Source of the DNA: JAMZMI01 sp963848175
GTDB lineage: Bacteria; Bacteroidota; Bacteroidia; Cytophagales; Cyclobacteriaceae
DNA length: 64,000 bases
Direction of reading: 5' to 3'
Assembly (NCBI GenBank): GCA_963848175.1
Contig: CAWKCO010000003.1
Location: 744,001-808,000 of the forward strand
In this document: piece by piece, positions 44,801 to 52,435 of the stretch
Layout: each line of letters opens with the position of its first letter
Position numbering within the stretch: position 1 is the stretch's first letter
Position numbers and translations under genes: made by a program
The notes under the pieces: model-generated
What the model was told of the DNA's origin: nothing
The model's input: only the letters and a program-made list of their open reading frames with translations
The model's database searches: none

Positions 44801-47800
44801 ATGAGGACTCAAGTTCCGAGACGGAATTGGCTACTCAAATCATCAATGTGTACAGAATACCTGCGGTTACTATTACGAATTTGAATCCATACTACTGCAA
44901 TGATGATGGAGATTTTAGCATTCGATCCGAGATCATTTCTGCGACGGGAACTCAGGCGATCACCATATCAGGATACCATTTATACAAATATGATGGAGCG
45001 GCTTATACCATCGATCTTGGAATCATTGCAAATGCTAATTTCAGTCCTGCAAATCCTAACGCCAATGCAATAGTCTATCCGAACGAAGAAGCTTTTGGTA
45101 AATACAAAATCGTGTATGATGCCCCAGTTCAAACTGCAGCAAATTGCTCTGGTGGTACCGAAGTTGAAATTGAAATTTTGGAAATCCCCGCATTGCCAGA
45201 TTTAGTTTCTACTGGTTTTGGTGGTATCTCAGATGGTGACGACAGTGGATATTTGTTGGAGTACTGCGAAGGAGCTACCGTGAGCAACCTCGTTATTGAC
45301 GTGGCTAGCTTAGGGACTGCAATTAAAGTGAATTGGTATAACAATGCGGATGCAACAAGCCCTATTTCTTTAACCAATATTAGCGGATCATATGGCGAAG
45401 TTCTAAATGTGGCTAAAGCATTTTTTGGCAATAATTCAAAACCTACAGGTCGTCAGACCAGAGTATTCTACTACACCATTACTGATGATATAGGTATAGC
45501 TTCTAGTAGCTATTCTGGTTGCGAATCACCTACTAGATCCGTAACTATAGAAATTTATCCTGACCCGGTTATTCCTTCGGTGAATACGGCGAATTTGGTG
45601 AGTGCAACTTCCACTAATTCATTCAATGGTGCGCTCGACGGGAGTACTTATGTGTTTGAATATTGTATAACTGAGGGAGGCGTTGTTTCACTGGAGGATA
45701 TCATCATTGAGGCATCCTTGAATGACGAAGTTTTTACTGAATCCTATTATACGATTTATAACAGTGCTCAAGCTAGTATCGCGAGCTTCCAGTCAGTTGA
45801 TGCCTTGTCAGATTACACACTGATTGATAGCGATTTTAAGTCCACATTTTTTAATTATAGTGCAGCTTCTGGTACTGAACTGGTGTTCTATATTGGCCAA
45901 ACAAATTACAATAACAACTATCCTGCAGATTTGGGTGCAGAGTTTGATGGATGTGAGAGTGTACTTCGAAAATTCAGAATTAAAGTCAACGCCATTCCTG
46001 CAGCACCAATTGATAGCAACTTTAAGGGAGGGGAAAATAGCAATAGCAGGCAAGCCTCTAATACAGGTAACGTGATTCACTATTACTTATGCAATGGGGA
46101 AGCCAATGATTTTAATCAGGTAGAATCTCCTGGTATAAATGGCTCTTTATATACCTGGTACGAAGATGACGGTACTGGTAATGCACCCGCTACTGCTTTG
46201 ACAGCCTCAGCTTTTAATGGGCGACTCATTACGCTTTCAGAACTGACTACTCAAGGCGTTTTTACGGATCAAGTTACGCAAGATTCCACATTTACCTATT
46301 GGGTTACTCAAACGCAGAGTACTAATAATGCGACAGGTTTTGATGGTTGTGAGAGTGTGCCTACCAAAGTCTTGGTCACTGTTTTCCCAGACCCAAGTAA
46401 CCTTACTTTTGATGACAATGGATTAGATGCTTTAGCGGTGAGTATCTGCGAAGGTGAAGTAGGCAGTAATTCTTTCGAACTTACAGGAAATCCAAACGCT
46501 ACAGTGAGATGGTATCAATCCAATGCTAGTGGTGTCATTATAAATTCTACTCCTTCTTTCACTCAAACCATAGGTGCTGATGGGGCAATACTGGCAAGTG
46601 GTTTGGATTTGAATATTTCTACTGTCACTCAAGCCACCCGCTATTTTTTAGTTTCCCAAACGTTGAATGTTAGTGCAAATGGTTCTGAGTTTGCTGGTTG
46701 TGAAACAGAAGTAGCGGACATGGCATTTTTGACTGTCAATGTATATAATATTCCTAATGCGCCAACTCCAGCTACGAATGACCGGACATTGTTTTATTGT
46801 GCTAATGATGTAGTAAATAGTGTGACTTTTGTTGGTGAATCCAATTCTGAATACAACTGGTATAAAGATGATGGTACTGGACAGCCAGATGGAGCATCAA
46901 TTTTCACTACCTCAGCGTCCAGTGGGGTGAGCTCTTCGAGTATTACCAATGAAGCATTGGGCTTAAATGCCACCACCAATGCTGCAGGAGTTTATAAGTT
47001 TCTGGTTTCTCAAACGACCAGTTTAGATGCTGGTGTCACTGGATTTGTGGGTTGTGAAAGTAATTATGCCAATCTTTCAATTACTATTTTCGAGATACCA
47101 AGCGCGCCAATTGTGAAAGCGGTAGCAGCTCAGTGTGATGTGAGTGTTACAAATACTTCTACCAAAATCACTTATCGTGGAGTAGCAACAGCTAATAACA
47201 CCACCACTGTATTTGAGTTTCTAGATGAGAACAAAGTTTCTCGTAGCACAGTGCAAACCACTACTCCAATGATTGATAGAATTTTCGTTCTAGAAGACTT
47301 GGAGACGAAAGTGAAAGCTGGGTTCTCAGGTGATACCACCATTTATGTAACTCAGGTTACTAATATCATTGAAGGGGAAAACTTCTCTGGGTGTGCTGGG
47401 GATACTACTTCTATAAATATCACGGTATATCCTACGCCACAATTGGTGGTGCTGGAACAAGCCATAAATGAGGATATTCAAGTGACCCAAGCATGCGATG
47501 GTGACCTTATCTCTCTGGCGGTGGAGGTTAATAATCCAAATCCTAGCATTAATTATGGGCATATCTGGAAATTGACTCAACAAGGTAAAGTATCAGTCTT
47601 ACCTTCAGATAGGTTCAATACCGCTGAAGTAACTTTTTCTGCAGAAGAATTTAAAATTGAATCAGGCAACATCAGTGTGCAGGTAACCACATATGATATG
47701 AGCATAGGAAGTGAAGCATGTCCGAATATTACTAGCAGAGAGATTCAAATCGGTACTTCTCCTGTCCCTCAATTTAAATGGACTGGGATAACGAAAGGTA

Positions 47801-49794
47801 AGTCGGTTAGGTTTACTGCGAGAAATAAAGAACAATCTACCAATGGTAAAATCGAAGAATTGCAACTACTTGTTAAGGATAAAAATGGAAATACTGTGAA
47901 CCAACAAGTGCGGAGTATTTCATCAGCAATGATTACGACTGACAATATACTTGATGCACCTTTTGAATATCAATTTACCGAAGCAGGCACCTATGACGTT
48001 ACTATCAGTATGATCAGCCTTTCTAAGTGCCTGGGAGGTGTTACAAGAGAGGTGACCATAGTTGATGTGATTGATGTTACTGAAGGTCAGAATTTTATTC
48101 TTCAGACGTTTGATAATTCCAATGAAGGTTGGTTTTTAGATAAGGTAGAATATGCTCTTTATCAAGGCTTTGAAGACAGGGACGTTGATAGCGACGATTA
48201 TCCCTCATGGGAGCTAGGAACCTCTTCAGCTTTTAATGGTCTGGAGGGAGCAGAAGGCCTAAATACTGGCTCTTTTTGGGCAACTAATCTGAATGGGGCT
48301 TACAAGAAAAATGAAAAATCATGGGTGTATTCACCTGCTTATAAACTGGACGGACTGGAGTTACCCACTGTCAGCTTCAGCCATGCCACAGATATGGATT
48401 TGAGAGATGGTGTTGTGTTGCAGTTTTCCGTGGATGATGGCGTATCATGGAAAGCATTGGGAGCGTACAATGCTAATACAGCGCAAGGTTCAGGGAGGTA
48501 CTGGTTCAATGCCAGCGCGATAAATGGAGATCCTGGAAATTTAGGATCTGCAGGCGCATTCAATCCAGATCAATATGGCTGGACTAAGGATCAGGGCTGG
48601 AAAGTGGCAGCCCATAAGCTGGATGTTGCTGGTATTGATACAAAAAATGACTTGGTGAGATTTAGGTTCGCTTTGGGTGCTACTGGCTCAGATAAGTTTA
48701 ATACAGACAATACGGTATTACAGGGGTTTGCTTTTGATGATTTTAGAATTTACGGTAGAGATAAAAAGGTAATTGTAGAGCAATTCTCTTCATTAAATAA
48801 TACGGTTAGTCTTATTGCTAATGATTCCTTGGATTCCAAAGTAGGAAGTGGAGCGCTAAAAAATGACGCTGTGATTATCAACTACTTTTCTAAACAGGGG
48901 CGAGATACGGATGTTTTGAGCCTAAGAAACGAGAGCGATCCAGGAGCTCGTGGGTTATACTATGGAGTCTCTACTACCCCGAGATCAGTTATCTCTGGTG
49001 TAGTTCAGGATAAAATAATTATTACCTCCAATGGAGTTACCAATGATGCCTTGGGGTGGGATAATGACAAATTCAATTCTATTGCACTCGAAGCGAATCA
49101 GTTCGATATTGATACAGTGATCATTTCAGGTGCTGAAAATGAGATAGAAGTTGAGGTTACTTTCAAATCTCTGATCGAAATCACTGATCCGAGTTTCGAG
49201 CTTTCTTTCAGATTTGCAATAGTGGAAGACGTACCTGCCTCGGAAGTAGGTATAGCGGGGAATGGAATATTTAGAAACGTCCTTCGAAAAATGTTGCCAA
49301 GTTCGGGTGGGTTTACAAGAGTAGGCTCTGTGAAAATGGGCGAGGAGATTACATATACTGTCTTATGGAGTATTAAAGATGTATTTAATCCTGATAAATT
49401 GAAAGTGATAGCCTTCGTGCAAGTGGATGCAATCATCGATGCATCACTGAGAAAGGGAAGCATTTTGCAGGCGATAGAGCAAGCCGTGCCAGCGGGTAAA
49501 GTGCTTACCACTCCAGAGAATATTACAGTGGTGAAATCATTCAATAATAAATTTGAAGTTTTCCCGAATCCATCGGATAATATCTTCGAATTGAATTTAG
49601 GACAAAAGGCTACCGAAGATTTGAAATGGGTGCTTTATGATCAGACTGGACGTGAACTGGCAAAAGGTCAAATCACGAAAGGTGGTGAAAAGGCCAGTAT
49701 CAATACACTAGACTTACCTAATGGCTTATTTATGCTCCATGTATTTGGAGATAAAACCAAATGGCTTCCGAAGCGTGTGATGATTTTGCATTAA
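38827..49794 (+). CDS. Giant Ig-like repeat surface protein with T9SS type A sorting domain
   Basis: 3,655 residues from ATG 38827, which opens a clean signal peptide (MKRFILFSLLSISFLFAFAQ); a start at 38803 would spoil it. The N-terminal third is bacterial Ig-like modules with 'DNTAPTAS', 'DQAGNLGGMGP' and 'ATDIAGNTN' motifs, including a perfectly duplicated 106-residue unit and an SbsA-type Ig ('LSPPNNPANQVSTNVILTATF'). The middle has repeated modules ending in a Cys before 'ES' or 'E' ('FDGCESV', 'FVGCESN', 'FAGCETE'). Near the C terminus are a jelly-roll-like region (about 48.15-48.77 kb, 'SWVYSPAYKLDGLELPTVSF'), an Omp28-like thioredoxin-type region starting 'IVEQFSSLNN', and the type A sorting domain 'FEVFPNPSDNIFELNL' to 'KRVMILH'. 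It is exported by T9SS and probably anchored at the surface. It is the last gene of the block and is followed by a terminator. The ligand is unknown. Confidence 0.85.
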   Translation: MKRFILFSLLSISFLFAFAQTVTSISLADANPTNATTVNFTVLFVSSTSGIDVSNFAINAGSVATGTIGTPTVGTGNEWNVPVTSVAGNGILTIDFVSNSESPPTAGYASGLAYTIDNTAPTASAPTSVPETLKSGDVSSSTVESNEAGDIYLVLTSETITDLSSLTTSLGNDNAFIGRSSAVAATPYTVTLAADLNDGVYDIYSVDAVGNVSLGVGGWLTVDNTAPTASAPTSVPETLKSGDVSSSTVESNEAGDIYLVLTSETITDLSSLTTSLGNDNAFIGRSSAVAATPYTVTLAADLNDGVYDIYSVDAVGNVSLGVGGWLTVDNTNPTFTSITPATSSTPTTTEVQYTLSENIISGSITWTNTGGSVDGTIHTQTLTGSELNSGTFSLADITNAPTLVDNAIYTVDFSGTDAAGNVGTNSVTGVTYDFPAPTITSATWRDDDEDGQIDIVQLAFSPNVNVNDPNTGSDGLDCIEIRNNGAIVIQNNVSYNGGGFGNESSFDIDFSGNPIPRTNIENLTITYVQGNSSEIVGKASGLEMANNLNPLTYLDEAAPSVKSASTLDQDNDGEIDGVLVLFSEDIDDSNSTLDATTFTGLADSYVLAGTITNTTSDDDEVVFNLNEKGANDVAYSSGNFFDFIKQKVRDAAGNERANDQSPLPISDGAGPGGHTVSIDQDPIYSGNDEAVSFTFTDAEVGSTYSYSFSSSADGNTATVTGSGTVASADETIGGAIDISALGDGTITLSVVLTDDQTNAGAAVTDTKTKDATPPTAPTALALDAGSDSGVSSADKITNDLTPEFTGTAEPNSTVELFSDVEGGSIGTTTADGGGAWTFTPSSDLTSNVTHSINARATDQAGNLGGMGPAISIVLDTEASVISPANVTITAVTGSPSGAGGVYKVGDKIVANWDNGATGDNVTDLQSVTFNLVQIGGAVAVAPSLSGDVWSYNFTFIEGLASGNSKKITVEATDIAGNTNVPVASNNDITLDVDVPTITALSPPNNPANQVSTNVILTATFDQNVIASFGQIFLTSVQDPGGDIQTFNANDTRYVNISNNIVTINPPLALKGQKDYYVRMSNTAFYDESGNAFSGFSTNFEWQFETDVDNEAPTLNISIKTPTTGTEARTKDNSVIFILRFNESITGIVPGLDISLNSTVPGVASKSFAQVSALVYEYTVSNLEGDGNVSITVRNFSGGISDAAGNGFVGSQDSPEIVIDQTKPTIIVNSSTTNTSTPTLTGTISENLDVLVRINGEDYDAIVSGATAPFSWSATVPGGDALFEGSYLVQSFATDEAGNTGNASGTIKIDNTAPTVSFSTSLSPTNDNPFSITALFNEVVSGLNASGDFIVSTGNAIVGSPVATGNPNEYSLQVTPTSNQTATVIIRMVAGGVTDVAGNAIAQKEFSVTFDDQAPVITYSTLVQGRNVTLTAKQTERGKIYYAILPEGATTTSEALRAGGSVGAIAQGFIDVTIPNTNFIEEFTLSDDRTEYELYLVSEDQVGATTSSYNLSPIPINITLSSGGTVITAPNLIDVCLQGDYFSLTDIIMTETIETDFAKSGVNKTLKLELPANFEFNTAVGSVNDTNGDIEVDGIGLGISYAGNSILTLTYKALTNQFVDVITISGIQIRATGSVATSNQQVLRSGGSGDIYLANDGDGTIFATLTSIAPYNAPAVVTATPSVVTLPYILEAVGGVKGDSHGDAVVVYDKAAFNASTAPMTIGTLAATDVVNVYSDQSLTTKVIAAGLTGTTSYSLSLNDLGVSAANVGITTFWVTVTDINSCQSAATKFSVAIIRYENSGGTNAFSSTNSIGTNLKFTNPVGYSAIFTGNGLTSFNNNETFTSPNERAYSVKFIPSAAGEGVSTILYALSKNGVTANYAIDFFVATADKVITNAKTDYCQSDGSVAFTMVAPSGIDTSTDADGVNPDFKTVRAYDYRTGMRGVEITSALFAAAPSTVPNATTGWNFNTAALDAQLAGSTYVYPVQLVYVIEDEDSSSETELATQIINVYRIPAVTITNLNPYYCNDDGDFSIRSEIISATGTQAITISGYHLYKYDGAAYTIDLGIIANANFSPANPNANAIVYPNEEAFGKYKIVYDAPVQTAANCSGGTEVEIEILEIPALPDLVSTGFGGISDGDDSGYLLEYCEGATVSNLVIDVASLGTAIKVNWYNNADATSPISLTNISGSYGEVLNVAKAFFGNNSKPTGRQTRVFYYTITDDIGIASSSYSGCESPTRSVTIEIYPDPVIPSVNTANLVSATSTNSFNGALDGSTYVFEYCITEGGVVSLEDIIIEASLNDEVFTESYYTIYNSAQASIASFQSVDALSDYTLIDSDFKSTFFNYSAASGTELVFYIGQTNYNNNYPADLGAEFDGCESVLRKFRIKVNAIPAAPIDSNFKGGENSNSRQASNTGNVIHYYLCNGEANDFNQVESPGINGSLYTWYEDDGTGNAPATALTASAFNGRLITLSELTTQGVFTDQVTQDSTFTYWVTQTQSTNNATGFDGCESVPTKVLVTVFPDPSNLTFDDNGLDALAVSICEGEVGSNSFELTGNPNATVRWYQSNASGVIINSTPSFTQTIGADGAILASGLDLNISTVTQATRYFLVSQTLNVSANGSEFAGCETEVADMAFLTVNVYNIPNAPTPATNDRTLFYCANDVVNSVTFVGESNSEYNWYKDDGTGQPDGASIFTTSASSGVSSSSITNEALGLNATTNAAGVYKFLVSQTTSLDAGVTGFVGCESNYANLSITIFEIPSAPIVKAVAAQCDVSVTNTSTKITYRGVATANNTTTVFEFLDENKVSRSTVQTTTPMIDRIFVLEDLETKVKAGFSGDTTIYVTQVTNIIEGENFSGCAGDTTSINITVYPTPQLVVLEQAINEDIQVTQACDGDLISLAVEVNNPNPSINYGHIWKLTQQGKVSVLPSDRFNTAEVTFSAEEFKIESGNISVQVTTYDMSIGSEACPNITSREIQIGTSPVPQFKWTGITKGKSVRFTARNKEQSTNGKIEELQLLVKDKNGNTVNQQVRSISSAMITTDNILDAPFEYQFTEAGTYDVTISMISLSKCLGGVTREVTIVDVIDVTEGQNFILQTFDNSNEGWFLDKVEYALYQGFEDRDVDSDDYPSWELGTSSAFNGLEGAEGLNTGSFWATNLNGAYKKNEKSWVYSPAYKLDGLELPTVSFSHATDMDLRDGVVLQFSVDDGVSWKALGAYNANTAQGSGRYWFNASAINGDPGNLGSAGAFNPDQYGWTKDQGWKVAAHKLDVAGIDTKNDLVRFRFALGATGSDKFNTDNTVLQGFAFDDFRIYGRDKKVIVEQFSSLNNTVSLIANDSLDSKVGSGALKNDAVIINYFSKQGRDTDVLSLRNESDPGARGLYYGVSTTPRSVISGVVQDKIIITSNGVTNDALGWDNDKFNSIALEANQFDIDTVIISGAENEIEVEVTFKSLIEITDPSFELSFRFAIVEDVPASEVGIAGNGIFRNVLRKMLPSSGGFTRVGSVKMGEEITYTVLWSIKDVFNPDKLKVIAFVQVDAIIDASLRKGSILQAIEQAVPAGKVLTTPENITVVKSFNNKFEVFPNPSDNIFELNLGQKATEDLKWVLYDQTGRELAKGQITKGGEKASINTLDLPNGLFMLHVFGDKTKWLPKRVMILH
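39181..39816 (+). repeat. Perfect 318-bp tandem duplication within the adhesin gene
   Basis: Units 39181-39498 and 39499-39816 are identical base for base by eye. They keep the frame and encode a 106-residue Ig-like module beginning 'TAPTASAPTSVPETL'. The third occurrence of the boundary (39811) leads into a diverged module. Confidence 0.92.
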
Positions 49795-49816
49795 AGCCTC
49801 AGTGCTAAAATGAGAT

Positions 49817-49850
49817 AAAAGGGAGATAGCAGCAATGTTATCTCCTTTTT
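49817..49850 (+). terminator. Intrinsic terminator after the giant adhesin
   Basis: A 12-bp stem (AAAAGGGAGATA with TATCTCCTTTTT, one G-T pair) with a 10-base loop, ending in a T run, 22 bases after the adhesin stop. It closes the seven-gene plus-strand block before hisB. Confidence 0.85.
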
Positions 49851-49914
49851 ACTTTTAAGGATAGGTGTAATATTATTGGGTTTGTTCATTTAATTTGCGC
49901 TAAAAATTGAGCCC

Positions 49915-51009
49915 ATGCGACCTATTCTATTCATAGACCGAGACGGAACCATCAACCACGAAACAGCGGATGAGCAAATCGACCATATTGAGAAGGTTAG
50001 TTTTTTGCCTGATGCATTTTTTTACTTAAGAAAAATACAAGCAGAATCTGATTATCTATTTGTGATGGTCACCAATCAGGATGGTCTAGGTACAGAAGCA
50101 TTTCCTGAAAATACCTTTTGGCCGGTGCATAATTTAATTATGCGAACGCTAGAAAGTGAAGGAATAAAATTTGACAAAGTACATATAGATGAGCACTTTC
50201 CCGCGGATAATCACCCTAACAGAAAGCCAGGCATTGGCATGCTTACGGAGTATCTCAAAGGAGATTACGATATTAAAAACTCCTACGTAATAGGAGATAG
50301 AGCGACGGACATCCAGTTAGCAGAGAATCTTGGGTGTAAGGGGATTCACATTGCGGCGAAATCTGAAACGTCTGCTGAATTAGCTACGCTTAGTTGGAAG
50401 GAAATTTATGAGCATCTAGTATTCAAGCCTCGTAAAGCCATAGTCACCCGTACTACTAAGGAAACGGATATTCACATTCAGGTGAACTTAGATGGATCAG
50501 GAAAAACAAGTATTGATACTGGCTTGGGTTTTTTCGATCACATGCTAGACCAGCTAGGTAAGCACGGCGGCATTGATTTGGATATCAAGGTAAAGGGTGA
50601 TTTACATATTGACGAACATCATACAATCGAAGACACTGCACTCGCTTTAGGCGAAGCATTTTTGATCGCCATAGGAAATAAAAAGGGCATCAATCGCTAT
50701 GGTTTTTTACTTCCGATGGACGATGTGCTAGTGCAGGTGGCCATTGATTTTGGTGGCCGACCGTGGATGGTTTGGGAGGCAGACTTCAAAAGAGAAAAAA
50801 TAGGGGAGATGCCTACAGAGATGTTTATGCACTTTTTTAAATCCTTTTCAGATACGTCTAAATCCAATTTGAACATCAAAGCCGAAGGTGAAAACGAGCA
50901 CCACAAGATTGAGGGTATTTTCAAAGCGTGGGCAAAAGCCATTAAAATGGCTATCAAACGTAACCCCGAAGAGATGTCTTCTTTGCCAAGCACCAAAGGA
51001 GTGCTTTGA
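49915..51009 (+). CDS. hisB: Bifunctional histidinol-phosphatase / imidazoleglycerol-phosphate dehydratase
   Basis: 364 residues. Residues 1-165 form a HAD phosphatase with the nucleophile motif 'DRDGTIN', 'TNQDG' and 'YVIGDRATD'; this half removes phosphate from histidinol phosphate. Residues about 172-364 form IGP dehydratase with its two manganese-site blocks 'FFDHMLDQLGKHGG' and 'DEHHTIEDTALALGEAF' and the matching 'EGENEHHKIEGIFKAW'. The length fits fused HisB (about 355). The zinc loop of the E. coli HAD half (CPH...CDC) is replaced by 'DEHFPADNHPNRKPG', so three of the four usual ligands are absent. No other his genes are visible. It opens a run of closely spaced plus-strand genes, with the next starting 3 bases after its stop. 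Confidence 0.95.
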   Translation: MRPILFIDRDGTINHETADEQIDHIEKVSFLPDAFFYLRKIQAESDYLFVMVTNQDGLGTEAFPENTFWPVHNLIMRTLESEGIKFDKVHIDEHFPADNHPNRKPGIGMLTEYLKGDYDIKNSYVIGDRATDIQLAENLGCKGIHIAAKSETSAELATLSWKEIYEHLVFKPRKAIVTRTTKETDIHIQVNLDGSGKTSIDTGLGFFDHMLDQLGKHGGIDLDIKVKGDLHIDEHHTIEDTALALGEAFLIAIGNKKGINRYGFLLPMDDVLVQVAIDFGGRPWMVWEADFKREKIGEMPTEMFMHFFKSFSDTSKSNLNIKAEGENEHHKIEGIFKAWAKAIKMAIKRNPEEMSSLPSTKGVL

Positions 51010-51012
51010 TCA

Positions 51013-51729
51013 ATGAAAAAGAGATTTATCGGATTGCTCTGTTTTGTGATCATCAGCTTCGTAAGCCAATCACAAAAACTTCTAACAAAAAAAAGCAATG
51101 AGCAGTGGGCGCAATATGCGTTTCAAATACCAGTGAATAAATCTTGGAGTGTGAACTCAGATTTAGGATTTCGATGGAGAGATGAGTTTTCTATACCTAG
51201 CCAATTTGTAGTAAGGTCAGCACTTGCTGGGCAGGTAAGTGACAATCTTACCGTGGCAGGTGGTTTTGGGGTATTCTCAACCCTTACCGATAACTCAATA
51301 AGTAGGTACGAATATAGACCGCATCAAGAGATCAACCATAGGTTGAAAGTGGGAGTTTGCGGTGTGGCACAAAGATTGAGAGTGGAAGAACGTTTTTTTT
51401 CTCAACCCGACAATGGTTTTGAGTACTTCTTATTGCGTTTGCGCTACCGCTGGCAGCTGAATGTTCCGATTGCCAAGTGGCAATCTGGAGAAGCAGAGCA
51501 TAAATTTTCGTTACTCTTTGCAGAGGAGATATTGGTGCACACTCCAAGTAAGCATACTTTGAGTGTTTTTGATCAAAATCGCATGATGGTAACACCATCA
51601 CTTCAGTGGAACGCGAAATTCAATACCCAGCTCACTTATAGCTTTCAGTACGCTTCTACCAATGTTTCCTATGAGTATAAGGTCAAGCACATTCTTTGGC
51701 TCAGTGTTGCTCAGCGGTTTGGAAACTAA
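51013..51729 (+). CDS. DUF2490-family outer-membrane protein
   Basis: 238 residues with a signal peptide (MKKRFIGLLCFVIISFVSQSQ). Amphipathic strands follow: 'SVNSDLGFRWRDEF', 'YRPHQEINHRLKVG', 'AQRLRVEERFF', 'YFLLRLRYRWQLNVPI' and 'NRMMVTPSLQWNAKFNTQL'. The 'RP..EI' plus 'HR.R.E.R' layout matches DUF2490, a barrel family of unknown function common in Bacteroidota. It starts 3 bases after hisB and ends directly against the GTG of the next gene, so it is probably co-transcribed. Confidence 0.75.
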   Translation: MKKRFIGLLCFVIISFVSQSQKLLTKKSNEQWAQYAFQIPVNKSWSVNSDLGFRWRDEFSIPSQFVVRSALAGQVSDNLTVAGGFGVFSTLTDNSISRYEYRPHQEINHRLKVGVCGVAQRLRVEERFFSQPDNGFEYFLLRLRYRWQLNVPIAKWQSGEAEHKFSLLFAEEILVHTPSKHTLSVFDQNRMMVTPSLQWNAKFNTQLTYSFQYASTNVSYEYKVKHILWLSVAQRFGN

Positions 51730-52272
51730 GTGAATTTACCTACTGTGTATCGAACCTTATTACTTCTTAGTTTAGTCATTGTTGGATCGCAAGCAATTGC
51801 GCAGCAAACGATAATAATTGCTCCTCAAGACAGTTTATCCAAATCAAAAGTGCTCCATTTGAGCGAAGGGGATTTAATTGACCTGATTGTATTAAAATAT
51901 CCAGAAGACACCCTCACCAAGCGAAGTAGAAAAACAAAAAGCTATACTGGGCGCATTCTGCATATTTCGAATGATTCGTTGATCTTAAAGAAGTTCATGA
52001 GCCGCAAGATGGTTTTCGTTCAGTTTGAAAATGCGGCGGCAATCAGAAATTCCAATTTCACGCCATACTCGATCGGTGTGTTTGCCATTGCAGCCACTAT
52101 TCCTGTCGTTTTTCCAGGTGCTAGTTTGGGTTTCTATTTGCCTGGCAACCTTCATTGGTTTGTTGTTGGCATAACACCACTTGCTGTCGACTATCGCATT
52201 ATCAGTCGCTGGAAATATGTCAATGAAGATTTTTATAAAAGAAAGAACAGGTGGGAGCTGACAGTTGAGTGA
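51730..52272 (+). CDS. Exported or membrane-associated protein of unknown function
   Basis: 180 residues from GTG 51730, immediately after the previous stop. A signal-like N terminus (LLLLSLVIVGSQAIAQ) is followed by a basic beta-rich part with 'KSYTGRILHISNDSLIL', which resembles small domains that sense or bind at the membrane. A hydrophobic stretch at about 112-135 ('YSIGVFAIAATIPVVFPGASLGFYL') and a basic C terminus follow. I do not recognise the family. The tight spacing suggests a role linked to its DUF2490 neighbour rather than to histidine synthesis. Confidence 0.65.
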   Translation: MNLPTVYRTLLLLSLVIVGSQAIAQQTIIIAPQDSLSKSKVLHLSEGDLIDLIVLKYPEDTLTKRSRKTKSYTGRILHISNDSLILKKFMSRKMVFVQFENAAAIRNSNFTPYSIGVFAIAATIPVVFPGASLGFYLPGNLHWFVVGITPLAVDYRIISRWKYVNEDFYKRKNRWELTVE

Positions 52273-52286
52273 TTTTAAAGCGGACG

Positions 52287-52421
52287 CTAAGTTCTCCCAA
52301 CAACCTCATACCGAATAGCCAAAACACCCGTCCCCAACTTACCCACATTCCCAAAAATACTTCCCTTCATCCACCGATAATGGGCACGGATTTTTTTATT
52401 TTGTAGATCAGTTTTTTTCAT
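52287..52421 (-). CDS. Possible 44-residue small protein
   Basis: ATG 52421 to a stop at 52287-52289, in the gap between two plus-strand genes. The sequence begins MKKTDLQNKK and ends 'GVLAIRYEVVGRT'; it is basic, with a Gly-rich middle. It faces dnaE, whose ATG is only 14 bases away, so it would occupy the dnaE promoter region. The composition looks protein-like, but the ORF is short and there is no independent support. It may be a chance ORF or a remnant of a longer gene. Confidence 0.25.
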   Translation of the reverse strand: MKKTDLQNKKIRAHYRWMKGSIFGNVGKLGTGVLAIRYEVVGRT

Positions 52422-52435
52422 AGAACCACCACTCC

